Shown here: one piece after another, positions 22,494-35,829 of the stretch
Numbering within the stretch: the first letter of the stretch is position 1
How the letters are laid out: every line of letters starts with the position of its first letter
From: Aphidius gifuensis
Taxonomy: Eukaryota > Arthropoda > Insecta > Hymenoptera > Braconidae
Length of the DNA: 64,000 bases
Assembly (NCBI RefSeq): GCF_014905175.1
Contig: NC_057790.1
Location: 16,704,469-16,768,468, forward strand
Direction: 5' to 3'
The notes under the pieces: model-generated
Databases searched by the model: none
What the model was told of the DNA's origin: nothing
What the model saw: only the letters and a program-made list of their open reading frames with translations
Made by a program: the position numbers and the translations under genes

Positions 22494-25400
22494 ATGAAAT
22501 GTGGGTATAATATTATAACATTAATAATTAATAATTAGTATTTTTGTGTTAAATAATGTAAATAATATTAATTTGTTAATGAAAAAACAAGTGAAGTGAA
22601 TTTAAAATTGATTTAATCACAGTAAATCACTAATTTAAAAAAAAAAAAAAACTTGTTTACTCTTGATTTGAGTGAAAGTATTTTGATGTTTAAAGTTAAT
22701 TGTTATCTTTTAAATTGATTGTTATAAAAACAAATGGTTATAATGTATGTGTGGTGTTTGAATCTTTTTTATTTTAATTATTAAAATCATTTATTTTGTT
22801 TGTTTTTTATTGTAAAAGTTCATGACGTTTTAAACATAACCTAAATATTTTTACTCAATTCTGTTTATTTACTATTTTTCATGTATAGATTAGACAAACT
22901 TATATGAAAATTTTTTAATACTCTCGTATTAATTATTTATAATAATTTTTATTGTTAAAAATTGATTGTTTAATTTGATTATTTTAATGTTTAAGGAATC
23001 CAACAAAACCAGAAAAGAAAATATCTCGACGATCGTCGGTAAGCTAGTTGTTTCCATCTCTATAAATACAATAAAATTAAATTTTCTATTAAAAATAATA
23101 ACTACGTTTATTTATTTATTTAGATATTAAAGCTGCCAAAAAATAAAAATCCATCAGAGTATGGAGATCAAGCAGTACCAGCTGAAGAGAGTCCTCGCAA
23201 AGATAACAGAAGAGTTAGCTTTGCTGGTAAAAAACATGTCAAGTGAGTCTTCAACTAATACTTTATTTAAAATTTATTAAGTTGATAAAAAACAACTCAT
23301 TTATTGTTATTTTTTTTAAAGGGAATTTTGCGAGTCGAATTTCCAGGGTACAGTATGGGATAACACATACGAAGAGAGTGATTCAAGTCACATGAAAACA
23401 AGTCAAACATCATTATCTGATGTAACACCTCCATTAAACACAACAAATGAAAATAGTCCAATTGAAAATAATTCATATCAATTAATTACAAATCAACATT
23501 TACAAAATTTACCAAGAGCAACGAATTATCATCTTGATGAATCCAATGATACCTTGTTGTTACTTGCAAATAAAAGACAGTTAAATCGTAGAAATCAATT
23601 GCCATTAAACAACAATGGTTTAGACCAATTTATTGATAAAGAAAATATTCCCATATCAATAGAAACAGAAAAAATTGAAAGTTCACTTGTTGAAGATGAA
23701 ATAATACAACTAAGCCATAAAACTATTGATAAAACAGATAATATGTTACCAAGTTTTTCAATTTATTGTGATGATGAAGAAGAAAATAAAGATTTAAAAT
23801 GTTTAGAAAATAATGATGATACTGTTATTGGTGAACTATCAATGGACTGTACTTTAACTGCAAATCAACTTCAAATTTCATCTGACAAATGTAATAATAA
23901 TAATAATAATAATTCAATTGACAATATTAATGAATCAAAAGACATGGAAATAACTGATAATATATCATCAAATATTTATAAACAAGAAAATACAATTGAT
24001 AATAAAACACAATATTTTGAACAAAATGAAATGGTCATGACAGTGGCAGTATCTTCACTGTTAGACAAACAAAAAATAATATATGATGAAAATGATGAAA
24101 TTACATCAAATAATCGGATGTCAATGACAACAGCAATATCATCAGTTTTACATCGTCCATTGTTTAATGATCAAACTCGTAAATTAGATCAAAGCCAAAT
24201 GGAAATGACTGAAGCAGGTCCATCACTTTTATGTAGACAAATTACTGATGATCAAAGTCAAGTTATTAATCAAAATCGTATGGAAATAAATAATGCAAAT
24301 TCAGCTGTTTTTAATAATAAAAAAATATCTGATGATCAAACTAAAATATTTCATGAAAATCGTATGTCAATAACAAGTGCTATTCCATCAGTTTTACATA
24401 ATCAACTTGGTGAAGATAAAACTATCTTTTTTCAGCATGAACGTATGGATACAACTCGAGTGGTTCCTTCGCATTTACAAGTAATGCTTTATGAACAAAA
24501 CCAAGGATGTAATCAAAATCGAATGTCAATGACAACGATGACTCCATCAGTGTTACAGCATCAACCAACAGAAGAAAATCAACAAAGAGCTAATCGTCAA
24601 AGTATTATGGAAATGACTGAACCAGTCGCTTCGGGTTTGAGTCAAAATAACGACGAGGAAGCATCTGGTGTTGTTAATGAAAATCGAATGTCAATGACAA
24701 CGATGATTCCATCAATGCTACAGCATCAACAATTAAGGAATAATCAACAGCGAAATAACCGTCAAAGTATGATGGAAATGACTGAAGCGATTTCTTCTGT
24801 TTTGAGTCAAAATAACGAGGAACAATCAGAGGTGATTAATCAAAATCAAATGTCAATGACAACAGCAATATCTTCAATTTTACAAAGACAAGCGATTGCT
24901 GTAAATCAAACAATTAATCAAAATCCCATGGAATTCACTGAAGCAATACCATCAGTTTTAAATCAACCTAAAAATACTGATAATCAATCTCGTATGACAG
25001 TTATTAATTCAACTTCTAAATCACCATCAAGATTGGCCAATCAAGTACCATCTACTCATAATTATCTTGATGAAATAACAGATCCAAGTTTATCATTAAA
25101 AAGAAATTATGGAATAATTCGTTCACCACATAATTCAAGAAATACAGAACTATCAAGTCCATATCCAAAAATTCAGATAAATAAATCATCAAATGTACAA
25201 AAAAATACAGCAACAGATAAAGATCGTGAAAAACTACATAGAGTTTTACATGAAGGTTTATCAGAAGTTGAATATAGTCCAATTCCTAAACAATATAAAA
25301 ATATTTCAATGGAATTAACAACACCTGTACCAACTAATTATGTTATCGATCAAAACTCAACTGATGAAATGATTTCAGTTATAAATGAAGCTGATAATTC

Positions 25401-27437
25401 AAAAGAAATAAATAAACAAATTTCTACAATAGTAAATTCAACAATTATTCCAGAAATGGGTGATGATAAATCAATTGAAATAAATAAAAATTCTTCATTT
25501 GTAAATTCGACAATAAATCCAGAAGATAATGCAGCTGATAAAAATCCAATTGAATCAGCTGATATGTCGAAAATAAAAAATGTAATTAATGAAGAAATTA
25601 TACCAGCTATTGAACGAGCTGAAATTTCATCAAGTTTATCAATTGATAAAGAAAATCATGAACCAATTGATAATAATCCCTCGACAAATAAATCAGTTGC
25701 AAGAGAACTTTTTGAAATTAATGATAACGTGGCATTAGAAAATTTAGATAATAATCATTCGTCGAATTCAACTAACGAATCTATTGCATGTCGTCATTAT
25801 TTCGATGACAATACAGCTGATCAAATAACACGACCATTCGCAAGTCCTTCTTTTAATATGAATACTGAAACAACTAAGACAATTAGAATTATTCCAAATT
25901 GTTTTGAAAATTCTGAATATAATCATAGTTTAACAATTCCAATACAACAATCATCTACTGATAATCTTGATGCCATCAAAGAACCATCATTTTTTGAGAA
26001 CTCAACTGAATCTGTCGACGTTAATGCTGTTTATGGAAATGAAATAACAGCTAATATAAAAATTTGGGAACGACAAAATATTCCACAAGTTAAAGAGACA
26101 ATTGAAAGTGGAAATAAATCAGTTGATGATCATCAAGATAATATAAATAATAATGAAATAAATTCTACTGATAAAACACAAGAAAATATATCAGTTGTTA
26201 ATTTTTCTAAAGCAACTGAAAAACATAATACAAGTATTATTAAAATTAACAAAACAAATAAAAGAAGAAGCTTAGATATGTGTGATGATGAAAAAATAAG
26301 TGAAAAAACAAAACGTTTTAAATTAAATAATAATAATTATTATTCACAAGCATCAAATGATGAATCATCAAGTTTAAAATTTATTAAAAAACCAGAAGAA
26401 TTATTAAAAAATAAAGAAACTAATAAATTGCCAATTGAAATTATTGAAAGTTTAGAAACTAAACAATTTTTAGCACAAAATAAACTTCAATTAAAAAATA
26501 TAAATGCAATAATTGCAAAAAATACTTTATTTTTAAATAAAGTTATGAAAGATATTGATGATAAAAAAAAAGAATTACATTATCATGAAGAAAAAATGAA
26601 TGAATTTAGTATTATTGGTAATAAAAAAATTGTTTTAAATGATGATTTAAATTTGAATGTTGAAGAAAATAATGACACAAGTCGATTTGGAGTGTTAAAA
26701 AAAAATATAAAAAATTATGAAAATAAACGTGAATGTATTTGGAAAATAATAAGTATTGATTCAACAAGAATTATTATTGAATATTATAAAACAACAATAT
26801 GGCTTGTTATTGGTTTTGATGTTCCTGATAATACTGATGAACTTGAAATGATAAAAGGAGTTAAAATTATTCCAAGATTACATCCAAATGAAATAGTAAG
26901 TTTAAAAATAACTGATAAATTAATTGTTGATCAAATTGATTTAGAATATTTAAAAGATAATTATAAAACTTATGATGACGTTATGAAAATGATTGAATAC
27001 GTTGATGATGAAGTTAAATCAATATATGATTTTTATTTTGAACTAATTAAACTTGAAAGAAAAAATTTAATGGATATTAGTCTTGATAAAATAACGTTTG
27101 TCAGTCGAACAAGTAAAATGAGAATAATATTAAGAGTAACAGTAAATGTTAAAATATTTTCAAAAATTACACCTGATGATATTACTGTTGATTGTTTATT
27201 AGGAAATGTTAAGTAAGTAAAATTTATTTATTATTTATTCATTTAACTAATTTTGCATAATTTTTTGTTGATTGTGTTTTATAATGTTATTGTTTTTTTA
27301 TCTTTTCCAGGCACAATGACATAAAAAATCTTATAAAAAATGTTAAGAAGAATTATAGATTTTTAAAATTTTATATTGATGATGTTCGGAATTTTATTGA
27401 GTTACTGGAAGAAGCTCAACGACCAAAAAACATCTAA
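22494..27437 (+). CDS. Spc105R: KNL1 / Spc105R kinetochore scaffold
   Basis: KNL1 is the KMN-network scaffold that recruits PP1 and, through Mps1-phosphorylated MELT motifs, Bub3-Bub1. Secure exons: 22996-23038, 23124-23242, 23322-27212 and 27311-27437. The first coding exon is uncertain: 22494-22504 or 22734-22753 both supply the needed phase 2; the first gives 1396 aa. The N terminus has both PP1-docking motifs: S-ILK, split by the exon 2/3 junction, and RRVSFA (about residue 49). Residues about 295-615 hold some eleven MELT-like repeats alternating M-S-M-T-T-A-I-[PS]-S-x-L with M-E-M-T-E-A. A basic Lys/Arg patch (KRRSLD, KTKRF) precedes a coiled coil (about 26460-26620) and a C-terminal tandem RWD-like domain of about 190 aa that binds Mis12/Zwint partners. 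Long Asn/Ile-rich disorder between is normal for KNL1. Confidence 0.88.
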
Positions 27438-27777
27438 AAATATATATATTTTTTTTAAAATAAATTTTGTAACGTTAAAAGAATGCAATTTAAAAAAAAA
27501 AAAACATAATATAAAATACTAATAATACTAATGTAATTTAAGATGTATATATGGATTAAAATATTGATAACAAGTATAATTTCTATGATAATAAAAATTT
27601 ATATTTTAATTTGAAAAAAAGTGAAAAAAATTAATCAAATAATTGTAAGTTTTTTATAAATATTAAAATTATTTTACTCAATCAAGGTGAAGTCGTAATT
27701 ACGATTTATTACTACTAATTTTTCGGATAAATGTCTGAGTAATATTTCTCTATATATATGGTTTTAATACCAAGTAA
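27438..27777. other. KNL1 3' flank
   Basis: AT-rich 3' UTR and spacer. Nothing recognised. Confidence 0.4.
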
Positions 27778-28330
27778 TACACAAAACACCAAATACCTCT
27801 TTGCTCATTTTATGATCCTAATACAAATCTTTGATTTTTTTTTAAAAACAAATTGTTGAATTTTCAAAATTATTAGGAAAACAGAGAGTAAAAAAAATCA
27901 GCTTTATGAATCAACAAATACCTCTTTGCTCGTTTCATGTTCCTTATACAAATCTCTAATTTTTCAAAAACTGTCCGTCGAATTTTAAAAATTATAAGGA
28001 AAACATAAAGTAAAGGAATAGTAAAGTCAATCAAACACCAAATACCTCTTCGATCCTTCTATGTTCTTGATACAAATCGGCAATATTTCGATAAATTATT
28101 AAGCAAACAAAAATCCGAGAAAGTAAATTTTACAAAACATCGAATACCTCTTCAGACATTATATGTTCCTGATACAAATCGAAAAAAAAATTAGGCAAAC
28201 AGAAGATTGAGTAGGTAAGTTTTTAAAAAACACCGAATACCTCTTTGTTTATTTTGTGATCTCGATTCAAATCAAATTGTTTTTTAAAAATTACTAGGCA
28301 AATAGAAAAGAAACTAATGAATAGACAAAG
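27778..28330 (+). repeat. Second array of the ~120-bp satellite, about 5 copies
   Basis: AATACCTCTT-starting units occur at about 27789, 27914, 28039, 28145 and 28233, in the same orientation as the 2890-3885 array. They are more diverged, and the last two are shortened to about 90-100 bp. The array ends just before the tRNA-like sequence and the 3' end of p32-like copy A. Confidence 0.85.
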
Positions 28331-28473
28331 TTAATTGAATGTCATTTAATCGACAATATTAAATTAGTATAGTATATATTCAAAAACTAATTAAGATAAC
28401 TAAATTTGTAAATTATTTAAATGTGAAAGTATAGGATTATAAAACAGTTTTGATATTAACGAGTTGTAGTTCC

Positions 28474-28550
28474 GCCTCGGTAGTTTAATGGTAGAATACC
28501 CACCTCATAATTTGAATAGGGTGAACCAGGTTCGATTCCTGGCCAAGGCA
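28474..28550 (+). tRNA. tRNA-Gly-derived tRNA-like sequence, CAT in anticodon position, probably a pseudogene
   Basis: The acceptor arms GCCTCGG and CCAAGGC pair at six of seven positions. The D arm reads GTTTAATGGTAGAAT. A perfect 5-bp T stem with TTCGATT loop (B box GGTTCGATTCC) is followed by an A and a T-run terminator. The anticodon arm is wrong: CCCAC CTCATAA is followed by an extra ~6 nt and TAGGG, so the stem pairs only partly. Overall it looks like tRNA-Gly with a degraded or intron-bearing anticodon arm. A second, 5'-truncated copy at 31.9 kb shares the same defect, so the defect predates the local duplication. Confidence 0.55.
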
Positions 28551-28842
28551 AATTTTTTTTTTTTTTTTTTTCTACATAAATTGTTTATAATATTAATACC
28601 ATTCCCGAATTTAATAGTATAATTTTAAAACGTAATAAAAATATGTAGCCTGGAAGAAATAAATAAATAACTAAAAAAAATATGTATAACAATTATTCAA
28701 TTATAATTTCATTGTAATTTATTATAGATAACAAAAACTGATACATAATTCAACAGTTTGAAAGAAACAAACATAGTAATTAACTTGAAATTATTCTAAT
28801 AATTTATATCATTTGTATTATTTATTATTATTCATTATTTTG
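28551..28842. other. Copy A 3' flank
   Basis: T-run terminator of the tRNA-like element followed by AT-rich sequence that recurs, diverged, downstream of copies B, C and D (the TATGTAGCCTG and ACTTATACATAATTCAA blocks). Confidence 0.5.
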
Positions 28843-30981
28843 CTAAACAAAATATATGTTTGATAAACGCGATTGAATATCAACAGAAAATCCTCTACTA
28901 TGCATGTCAACTACAAAGTGAAGTGACTCTTGGAAAGAATAACTGTAAAATAAAAATAATATTATTATTGATGTATATTTTTTATAAATGGTTTAATAGA
29001 GAAATATATAATCAACTCTAAATAGGTCAAACTTTTTAACTTAATTTAGAACATTAATAATAAGTTTATTAAATAAATAATTTTAATATAATAAAAGAAT
29101 AAAGGTTTAAAATTATTATGATTTATATTAAATTACCTTTCATCATTTTCTTGTGTGCGCAGTGTTCCCTCGCCGCTATTAATAATTATTTCAAATTTAT
29201 CATTTCCTCTAAAAATTTCTAGAAAATTTTCAATATTTGAATTTTCAGCCGGTTTTTCATCATTAACTTGAAAGTTAATCGTGTATTTCGAAACAAAACT
29301 GTAAAACAAAAATAATATTATCAATTTGTCATTATATAACTATTTAATATTAATTAACTAATTTTAATAAACAAAAAATTAGTTTAAAATATTTCAACTT
29401 ACGTTTTATCATTTTCTTTTGTTTTTATTCCTACTTGATTTTCGTCGGTAAATTCTTTGATATTTAGACCATTTGAACTTAGTTCTTCGCATAGTTTTTC
29501 ATTCTCATTAGAAAGCTTGGGAAAAAAACTGTAAGATAATATTATTAATGTTGCAGATTTTTTAGAGAATTAAATAAATAATCAAAACGTATAACAGATA
29601 ATTTTTTTTTACTTAATAAAACATTAATTAAATAAGATATATTCAATAATAATAAACAAAAAACAATTGATTGAAAATTTATAACTTACGTTTTTTCACC
29701 TTCTTTTGTTTTTAATGTGATTTTAGTATCACAAGCCGATACAATAAAATGATTACCTTGTGAAAAAGTTTTACTCATATCACTTGGAGTTCCATAATCA
29801 GCTAAAATTTTATCCTGTAAACTTTTAGCCGATTTTTCAGTAATGTCAAGTTTGTGATTGAAAGTAAAACTGTAAATAAAAATAAAATTATATATTTATC
29901 ATCAAGAGTTATAAATAATTAATTAAATCTCATGAGTTAATTTTTTTTTACAAAATAAAAAATTAATAATAAATATAATAATTGATTATTTCAAATAATT
30001 TAAGTTACCTTTTATCTCTTCCTCGTATTTTTAATATTAATTTATCATCATCAAATAATAAATTAAATTTACCAAGTTTTATTTCTTCTTTAACGGCGAT
30101 TGTATTTTGTAACTTTTCCATCAATTCTTTGTCACCTTCAATGTTAAGTGGGGCATCCCAATAATAACTGTAAAATAATAATGTTTTTTTTTTTTTACTT
30201 ATACGTTATCAATAATATTATAATTAAAGAATTTTAATTATCAAAAATTGGTTTAAAATAATTGGTGATTAGTATTACACTTACGTTTTATTGATTCCTC
30301 GTGCTTTTAATGTAACAGTACCACCATAGAGTGATAAATTAAATTTACCAACGTTTGATTTTAATGGTATTTCTTCTTCTTCTTCTTCCTCAGCAGTAAT
30401 TTTATTTTTAAAATTTTCAGCTATTGATGATATTTTGTTTGCAGCAGCACTTATAATGTTCCAATCTTTTTCACATGCTACAGCCGATTCTTTTTTAGCT
30501 ATTTATAAAAATCAAAAAATAATTTAGAGACATCAATTTAATATTTAATATGTATACATATAATAAAAATATTTATTTAAAATTTAACAGTTGAAAAAGT
30601 CAATATCAATTAAAAGAAATATATTCCTTAAATTCATCAATAATACAAGAAAGAAAAAAATAATAATAATACTTTAATCAACCGTTATGAACCGTGGTAT
30701 GTATTGAGCAAAGAAGAAAAGATAAATATTATAAATAAAAAAATTAATTAATTAATTTAAAAAAAATGTTATTCGTTACCTTGAGTATCTTGTGGTTTTT
30801 CTGCATATTTACAATTAGAAAGATCATTTGATTTATCTTCTGTAGCTGAATTTTTGGTAATATCATTCGAACAATTTGCCACGTGTGACATGGATCTACG
30901 TAGATATTGTGTTTGATAATTATTTGTAACATATTTTGCTGTGCCAGCAAGACGTAATGCATTTCTTAAAACTCCGCTCAT
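28843..30981 (-). CDS. p32/C1QBP-like iterated-domain mitochondrial protein, copy A
   Basis: Seven exons on the minus strand: 30981-30780, 30498-30285, 30167-30009, 29869-29690, 29528-29403, 29298-29137 and 28942-28843, joining without a frame break to 380 aa. Exon 1 encodes an Arg-rich, acid-free amphipathic start (MSGVLRNALRLAG, YLRRSMSH) that looks like a mitochondrial presequence. Exons 2-6 each encode one module: a helix (for example GDKELMEKLQNTI), a strand (GKFNLLF), a second strand (KLILKIRG), then a [DE]-[KR] turn, with the next exon opening with F-x-F/N. This order resembles the N-terminal half of p32/C1QBP (GDK helix, GGWELEL, EAKLVRKV, GEK, VTFN). Exon 7 gives a final strand (SLHFVVD). 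The C-terminal helices of true p32 are absent. Function unknown; the mitochondrial matrix is inferred. Confidence 0.7.
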
Positions 30982-31510
30982 TTTGTAAATTTATTTTTCT
31001 TTTCCAAACCCAACTTTTTTAGACTAATTGTTTAAACAATATATAAAACACTTTGTTGATATAAACTGCTAAACAACGTCACAGAAACACTAGCATATAA
31101 TGACTGGCGAACGAGTGTATCACACAAACACATATTGTCATGATGAATTATATGAACCAAGGATGATCCATAAGACTCACATGCACTGATATGCACATGG
31201 AAAGTGAGTGTGATTATCATCACATAATGTGTCATATGGAATTCATGTTTCATTTCAATGATAGGCATGGAATGATAATACACTTCATATGATTGCATTA
31301 TTATCACTTTCATTTTCATATAGACATATACTCACATGCATCTGACATGCACAAATATTCAATAGATGAAATGTGAAAGATGATAATAACTGATTAATAA
31401 AATATAAATTAAATTTATTTGTGTAACATATGTTTAAAAAAAAAAAAAACGATTCTTCATATAACAGAGTTAAAATTATCGTTCAAATATTTTTATATTT
31501 TTTTAATTAT
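30982..31510. promoter_or_regulatory. Upstream region of copy A
   Basis: A T-rich leader (ATTGTTTAAACAATATATA, a palindrome) and CTGCTAAACAACGTCACAG recur upstream of copies B, C and D and are likely promoter elements. Further up, a block of CACATG/CATATG-rich sequence is unique to copy A. Confidence 0.4.
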
Positions 31511-31519
31511 TACAAATGA

Positions 31520-31790
31520 TACTCATTCATTATATTATCAGGCAAACAAAAAAACGAGAAGGTAAATTTAAGAAAACATTTAATACCTCTTCAGACATTA
31601 TATATGTTCCTGATACAAATCAAAGAAATTTCGAAGGAAAAAAATTAGGCAAACAGAAAATCAAGGAGGTAAATTTAAAAAAAAGATGCAATACCTCTTT
31701 GGTCATTCTATGTTTATTATACAAATCAAATTTTTTTTTTTTTTGAAAAATTACTAGGCAAATAGAGGCAAAGTTATATTTTAATATCAT
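31520..31790 (+). repeat. ~120-bp satellite, 2 diverged copies
   Basis: AATACCTCTT units at about 31579 and 31688, followed by the same ACTAGGCAAATAGA tail that precedes the 28.4-kb tRNA-like sequence. This shows that satellite plus tRNA-like block was duplicated together with the gene. Confidence 0.8.
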
Positions 31791-31849
31791 TTAATCGAAA
31801 ATATTAAACAAGTAAGTAAGTATATTCAAAAACTAATTAAGATAACTAA

Positions 31850-31927
31850 ACCATTTAACGATTAATGGTAAAATACCCGCCTCATGATTTGAATAGGGTA
31901 AACCAGGTTCGATTCCTGGCCAAGGCA
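31850..31927 (+). pseudogene. 5'-truncated copy of the tRNA-like sequence
   Basis: The D arm onward (GATTAATGGTAAAATACC), the CTCATGA loop, the extra TTTGAA, an intact T arm and CCAAGGC with T-run match the 28474-28550 copy. The 5' acceptor strand is lost, so it cannot fold as a tRNA. Confidence 0.7.
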
Positions 31928-32210
31928 AATTTTTTTTTTTCATTATCTTTTTTTTTTTTTACATGAATTGTTTATTTTATTGAGACCATTCGCGGAATTT
32001 AATAGTATAATCTTAAAACGTAACAAAAAGTATGTAGCCTGAAATAAATAAATAAATAACTGAAAAAAATATACATAACAATTGTTTAATTATAATTTTA
32101 TTGTATAATTTATTGGATAGCGAAAACTTCAACATAATTCAAAAGTTTGAAAGAAACAAAAATAATAATGAATTCAAAATTATTTTAATTTGTAACATTT
32201 GTATTATTTA

Positions 32211-34905
32211 TTATTTTGCCAAAACATAAGGTTCACTACATTTGAAGCCGAAGTGAAAACCAGTATGTAATATTTGACTATTCATTTCAACTACAAAGCG
32301 AAGTGAATTTTCGAAACCCATACTGTAAAATAAAAATAATATTATGGAATAATGTATATTTTTTATAAACGGTTTAATAGAGAAATATATAATTAACTAG
32401 GTCAAACTTTTTAATTTAATATAGAACATTAATAAATATATTCAATAAATAATTTGAATATAATAAAAGAATAAAGGTTTAAAATTATTGATTTATATTG
32501 AATTACCTTTCATCATTTTCTTGTGTGCTTAGTATAACCACGCCGCTGTTAATAATTATTTCAAATTTATCATTTCTTCTGAAAATTTTTAGAAAATTTT
32601 CAACAGCATTATTTAAATTTTCAGACGGTTTTTCATCATTGACTTTCATGTTAACCGTGTGCTTCAAAACAAAACTGTAAAACAAAAATAGTATTATCAA
32701 TTTGTCATTATAGAACAGTTTATTAAAAATTATATAAATTATTAATAAACACTCATAATAATAAGTCAATCTTTCTACTTAATAAAACATTAATAATAAA
32801 TAGATTGTTTAAATAATTTTAATAAATACAAAGTTGGTATAAAACGTTTTAACTTACGTTTTATCATTTTCTTTTGTTTTTATTCCTATTTGATTTTCTT
32901 CGATAAATTCTTCGATAGGTGAGCCATTTGTACTTAGATTTGTTGAATATCCATTCTTATTTCGAAGCTTGGGAACTACACTGTAAGATAATATTATTAA
33001 TGTTACATGTTTTTTAGAGATTTAAATAAATAATCAATACTCATAACAGATAATTTTTTTTTTACTTAATAAACCATCAATTAGATATATTCAATAATAA
33101 TAAAAAATTGATTCAAAATTTAACTTACGTTTGTTCAGCTTCTTCTGTTTTTATTGTGTATTTAGTATCATAAGCCGATACAATAAAATGTTTATCTTGT
33201 GGAAAAAATATACTAGTATCGTTTTTTTTCTGTAAATCTTTAGCCGATTTTTCAGTAATGTCAAGTTTGTGATTGAAAATAAAACTGTAATAATATGAAA
33301 TTAAATTATCATTAATGTATATTGATCATCATCAACAATATATTAGAGATATAAATAATTTATTCAAACTTACAAAATAAAAAATTAATAATGAATATAA
33401 TGATTGATTATTTCAAATAATTCAAATTACCTTTTATTTCTTCCTCGTACTTTTAATGTTAATTTATCATTATCGAATAATAAATTAAATTTACCAACTT
33501 TTACTTCACCTTTAACAGCAATTGTATTCTGTAAATTTTCCATCAATTCTTTGTCACCTTCAATGTTAAGTGGAGCATCCCAACAGTATCTGTAAAATAA
33601 TAATCATAATAATATTATCAACTATTATGTATATTTAACAGTTTAATCTCATAATAAGTAATGTTTTTTCTGCTCATACATTATCAATAAATATATTATA
33701 ATAAAATAACGAATTTTAATTATCAGAAATTGGTTTAAAATAATTATTGATTATATAATGTTATACTTACGTTTCATCAATTCCTCGTGCTTTCAATGTG
33801 ACAGTACCACCATAGAGTGATAAATTAAATTTACCAACGTTTGATGTTAATGGTTTTTCTTCTTCTTCTTCTTCCTCAGCAGTAATTTTATTTTTAAAAA
33901 TTTCAGCTATTGATGATATTTTGTTTGCAGCAGCACTCATAATGTTCCAATATTTAGCTGATGCTATTTTAGCTGTATTTATAAAAATAAAAATTAAAAA
34001 TTAATTTAAAGACATAAATTTGATATTTTTAAATATAAAATATATCTAGTATAAAATCAAACTAATATTTAAAAGTAACAGTTGAAGAAGTTATCAATTA
34101 AAACAAATATTTCTTAAATTCATCAATGTTTTTTCCTATAATAAAAAAGAGTAATGAGTCATTTCATTGTTTCTTACACTTAACATGATTTTTTAAATTT
34201 GATTAATTTTATATTATTTGAATGGATCCAAACAGTGTTGGAAAAAAATAGCTGTGATGTTGCTAGTATTGAAAATAAAAATAATAATATGCACTTCATA
34301 TGATTGTATTATTATCAAACAAATAATCATCAAATATATAAAGTAATATTTCTAGGCAATTAAATTGATAAAAACAAATCCCTCAACAAATATTAAAAAT
34401 AACAATGGACCCTTGACAATATTGACACAACAAATAGAAAAGAATTTATTCAAAAAATATTTTATTAATCATAGTTTTAAACGAATATTATTAACCAATA
34501 TATGATGGTATTATTTTTAAAAAATACAGTTTTAATAATTAGAAATTGTTTGCATATAATAATTGAAAATTTAGAACATCTTAGCTACATTCAACGTAAT
34601 GAACACCATACGTATTATGAGCCAAGATTCTTGGCCCAAGAAGTAACGATAAATATCATAAATAAAAAAATTAATTAATCAATCTAAAAAAAATGTTATT
34701 AGTTACCTTGAGTATCTTGTTGTTTTCCTGCATATTGACAACTAGAAAGATCATTTGATTTAACTTGTGTAGCTGAATTTCTGGTAATATTATTTGATTG
34801 ATTTGCCAAGTTTGACATGGATCTACGTAGACATTGTGTTTGATTAATTGTAACATATTTTGCTGTGCCAACAAGACGAGATGTATTTCCTCCAATTCCG
34901 CTCAT
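32211..34905 (-). CDS. p32/C1QBP-like iterated-domain mitochondrial protein, copy B
   Basis: Exons: 34905-34707, 33972-33771, 33589-33431, 33284-33129, 32980-32858, 32674-32507 and 32322-32211, 372 aa, all in frame. The exon 1 product (MSGIGGNTSRLVGTAKYV) differs from copy C at only about three residues, while the mature modules differ much more. Exon 4 is shortened by 24 bp relative to A and C (in frame) and has KKND in place of the KILADYGTP segment. The last exon ends FVVEMNSQILHTGFHFGF and CSEPYV, longer than copy A and reminiscent of the FVVEV...C-x-x-P strands of p32. The exons between carry phase-2 introns on both sides. Role unknown, as for copy A. Confidence 0.7.
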
Positions 34906-35530
34906 TTTGTAAATTTATTTGTCTATTTTAAACAAAACTTTTTTAAACTAATTGTTTAAACAATATATATAAGCACTTTTTTTGATAAACTGCTAAACAG
35001 CGTCAAAGGAACACCGGCGAGGTTAGATCGTTAGTTAAACCATGAGGCCACTATATGATATAGGACGACTGGCAAATGAGGCACGTGGTCAATTTAGGAC
35101 ATATGGAAACCAATGTGAACTCGCTCCTTTCACATATTTTTTCACAAAACTATTATGACTTTTATATGCACTATTATGGAAGAAATGTAAAAGATGATAA
35201 GAACTGATAAGAGCTCTATAGTTAAATTGTCAATTAAATGGTAGTTATTGTAGCATGCAAACATACAGTACAATGCATAAGTACTACCAATTAAAAAGGT
35301 TCAATGAAGAGAAAACGTATTGATACTGGTTGTATATGTACTTGCAAATTTATTATATACTGATAACGCACTGATAATAATAAATTTATTTGTGTAAAAT
35401 GTTAAAAAAAAAAAAAAACAATTCTTCATATAAAAAAGTTAAGGTTAATCGATAATTATTGAATAATTATTTGACAATAGTCTAGACCACTCGTACTTCC
35501 CAAAATGTCCCAAATGAATAAAAATGACCT
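34906..35530. promoter_or_regulatory. Upstream region of copy B
   Basis: It shares the AATTGTTTAAACAATATATA leader, AACACCGGCGAGGTTAG and the GCATGCAAACATACAGTA block with copies C and D. No coding sequence. Confidence 0.4.
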
Positions 35531-35534
35531 ACAT

Positions 35535-35640
35535 AAAAAAGGCAAAGAGACCACAGATCCATCCAGCTACAGACCGATTTCACTGTTAAAAAATATAAGT
35601 AAGATATATAAAGAAATTATTAATCATAAAACGTTTTAAA
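35535..35640 (+). mobile_element. Non-LTR retrotransposon reverse-transcriptase fragment
   Basis: A short open frame reads KKGKETTDPSSYRPISLL followed by KNISKIYKEIIN, which is the SYRPISLL block of jockey/RTE-type reverse transcriptases. Only about 35 codons remain; the catalytic YADD box and endonuclease are absent. A second, stop-containing copy lies at 39730-39790 upstream of copy C. Confidence 0.75.
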
Positions 35641-35829
35641 AATATATGTAGCCTCAAATGAATATAACTAAAAAAAATATATAAAACTAGTGTTTAATTA
35701 TAATTGAATTGTTATTTATTTAGATAACAAAAACTTATACATAATACAAAAGTTTGAAAGAAAAAAAAATAATAATTAACTTAAAATTAATTTATTGATT
35801 TATAACATTTGTATTATTTATTATTTTGC

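Noticed and set aside
28474..28550. A functional tRNA-Met(CAT)
   Set aside because: The anticodon stem does not pair, an extra segment is present and the rest resembles tRNA-Gly.
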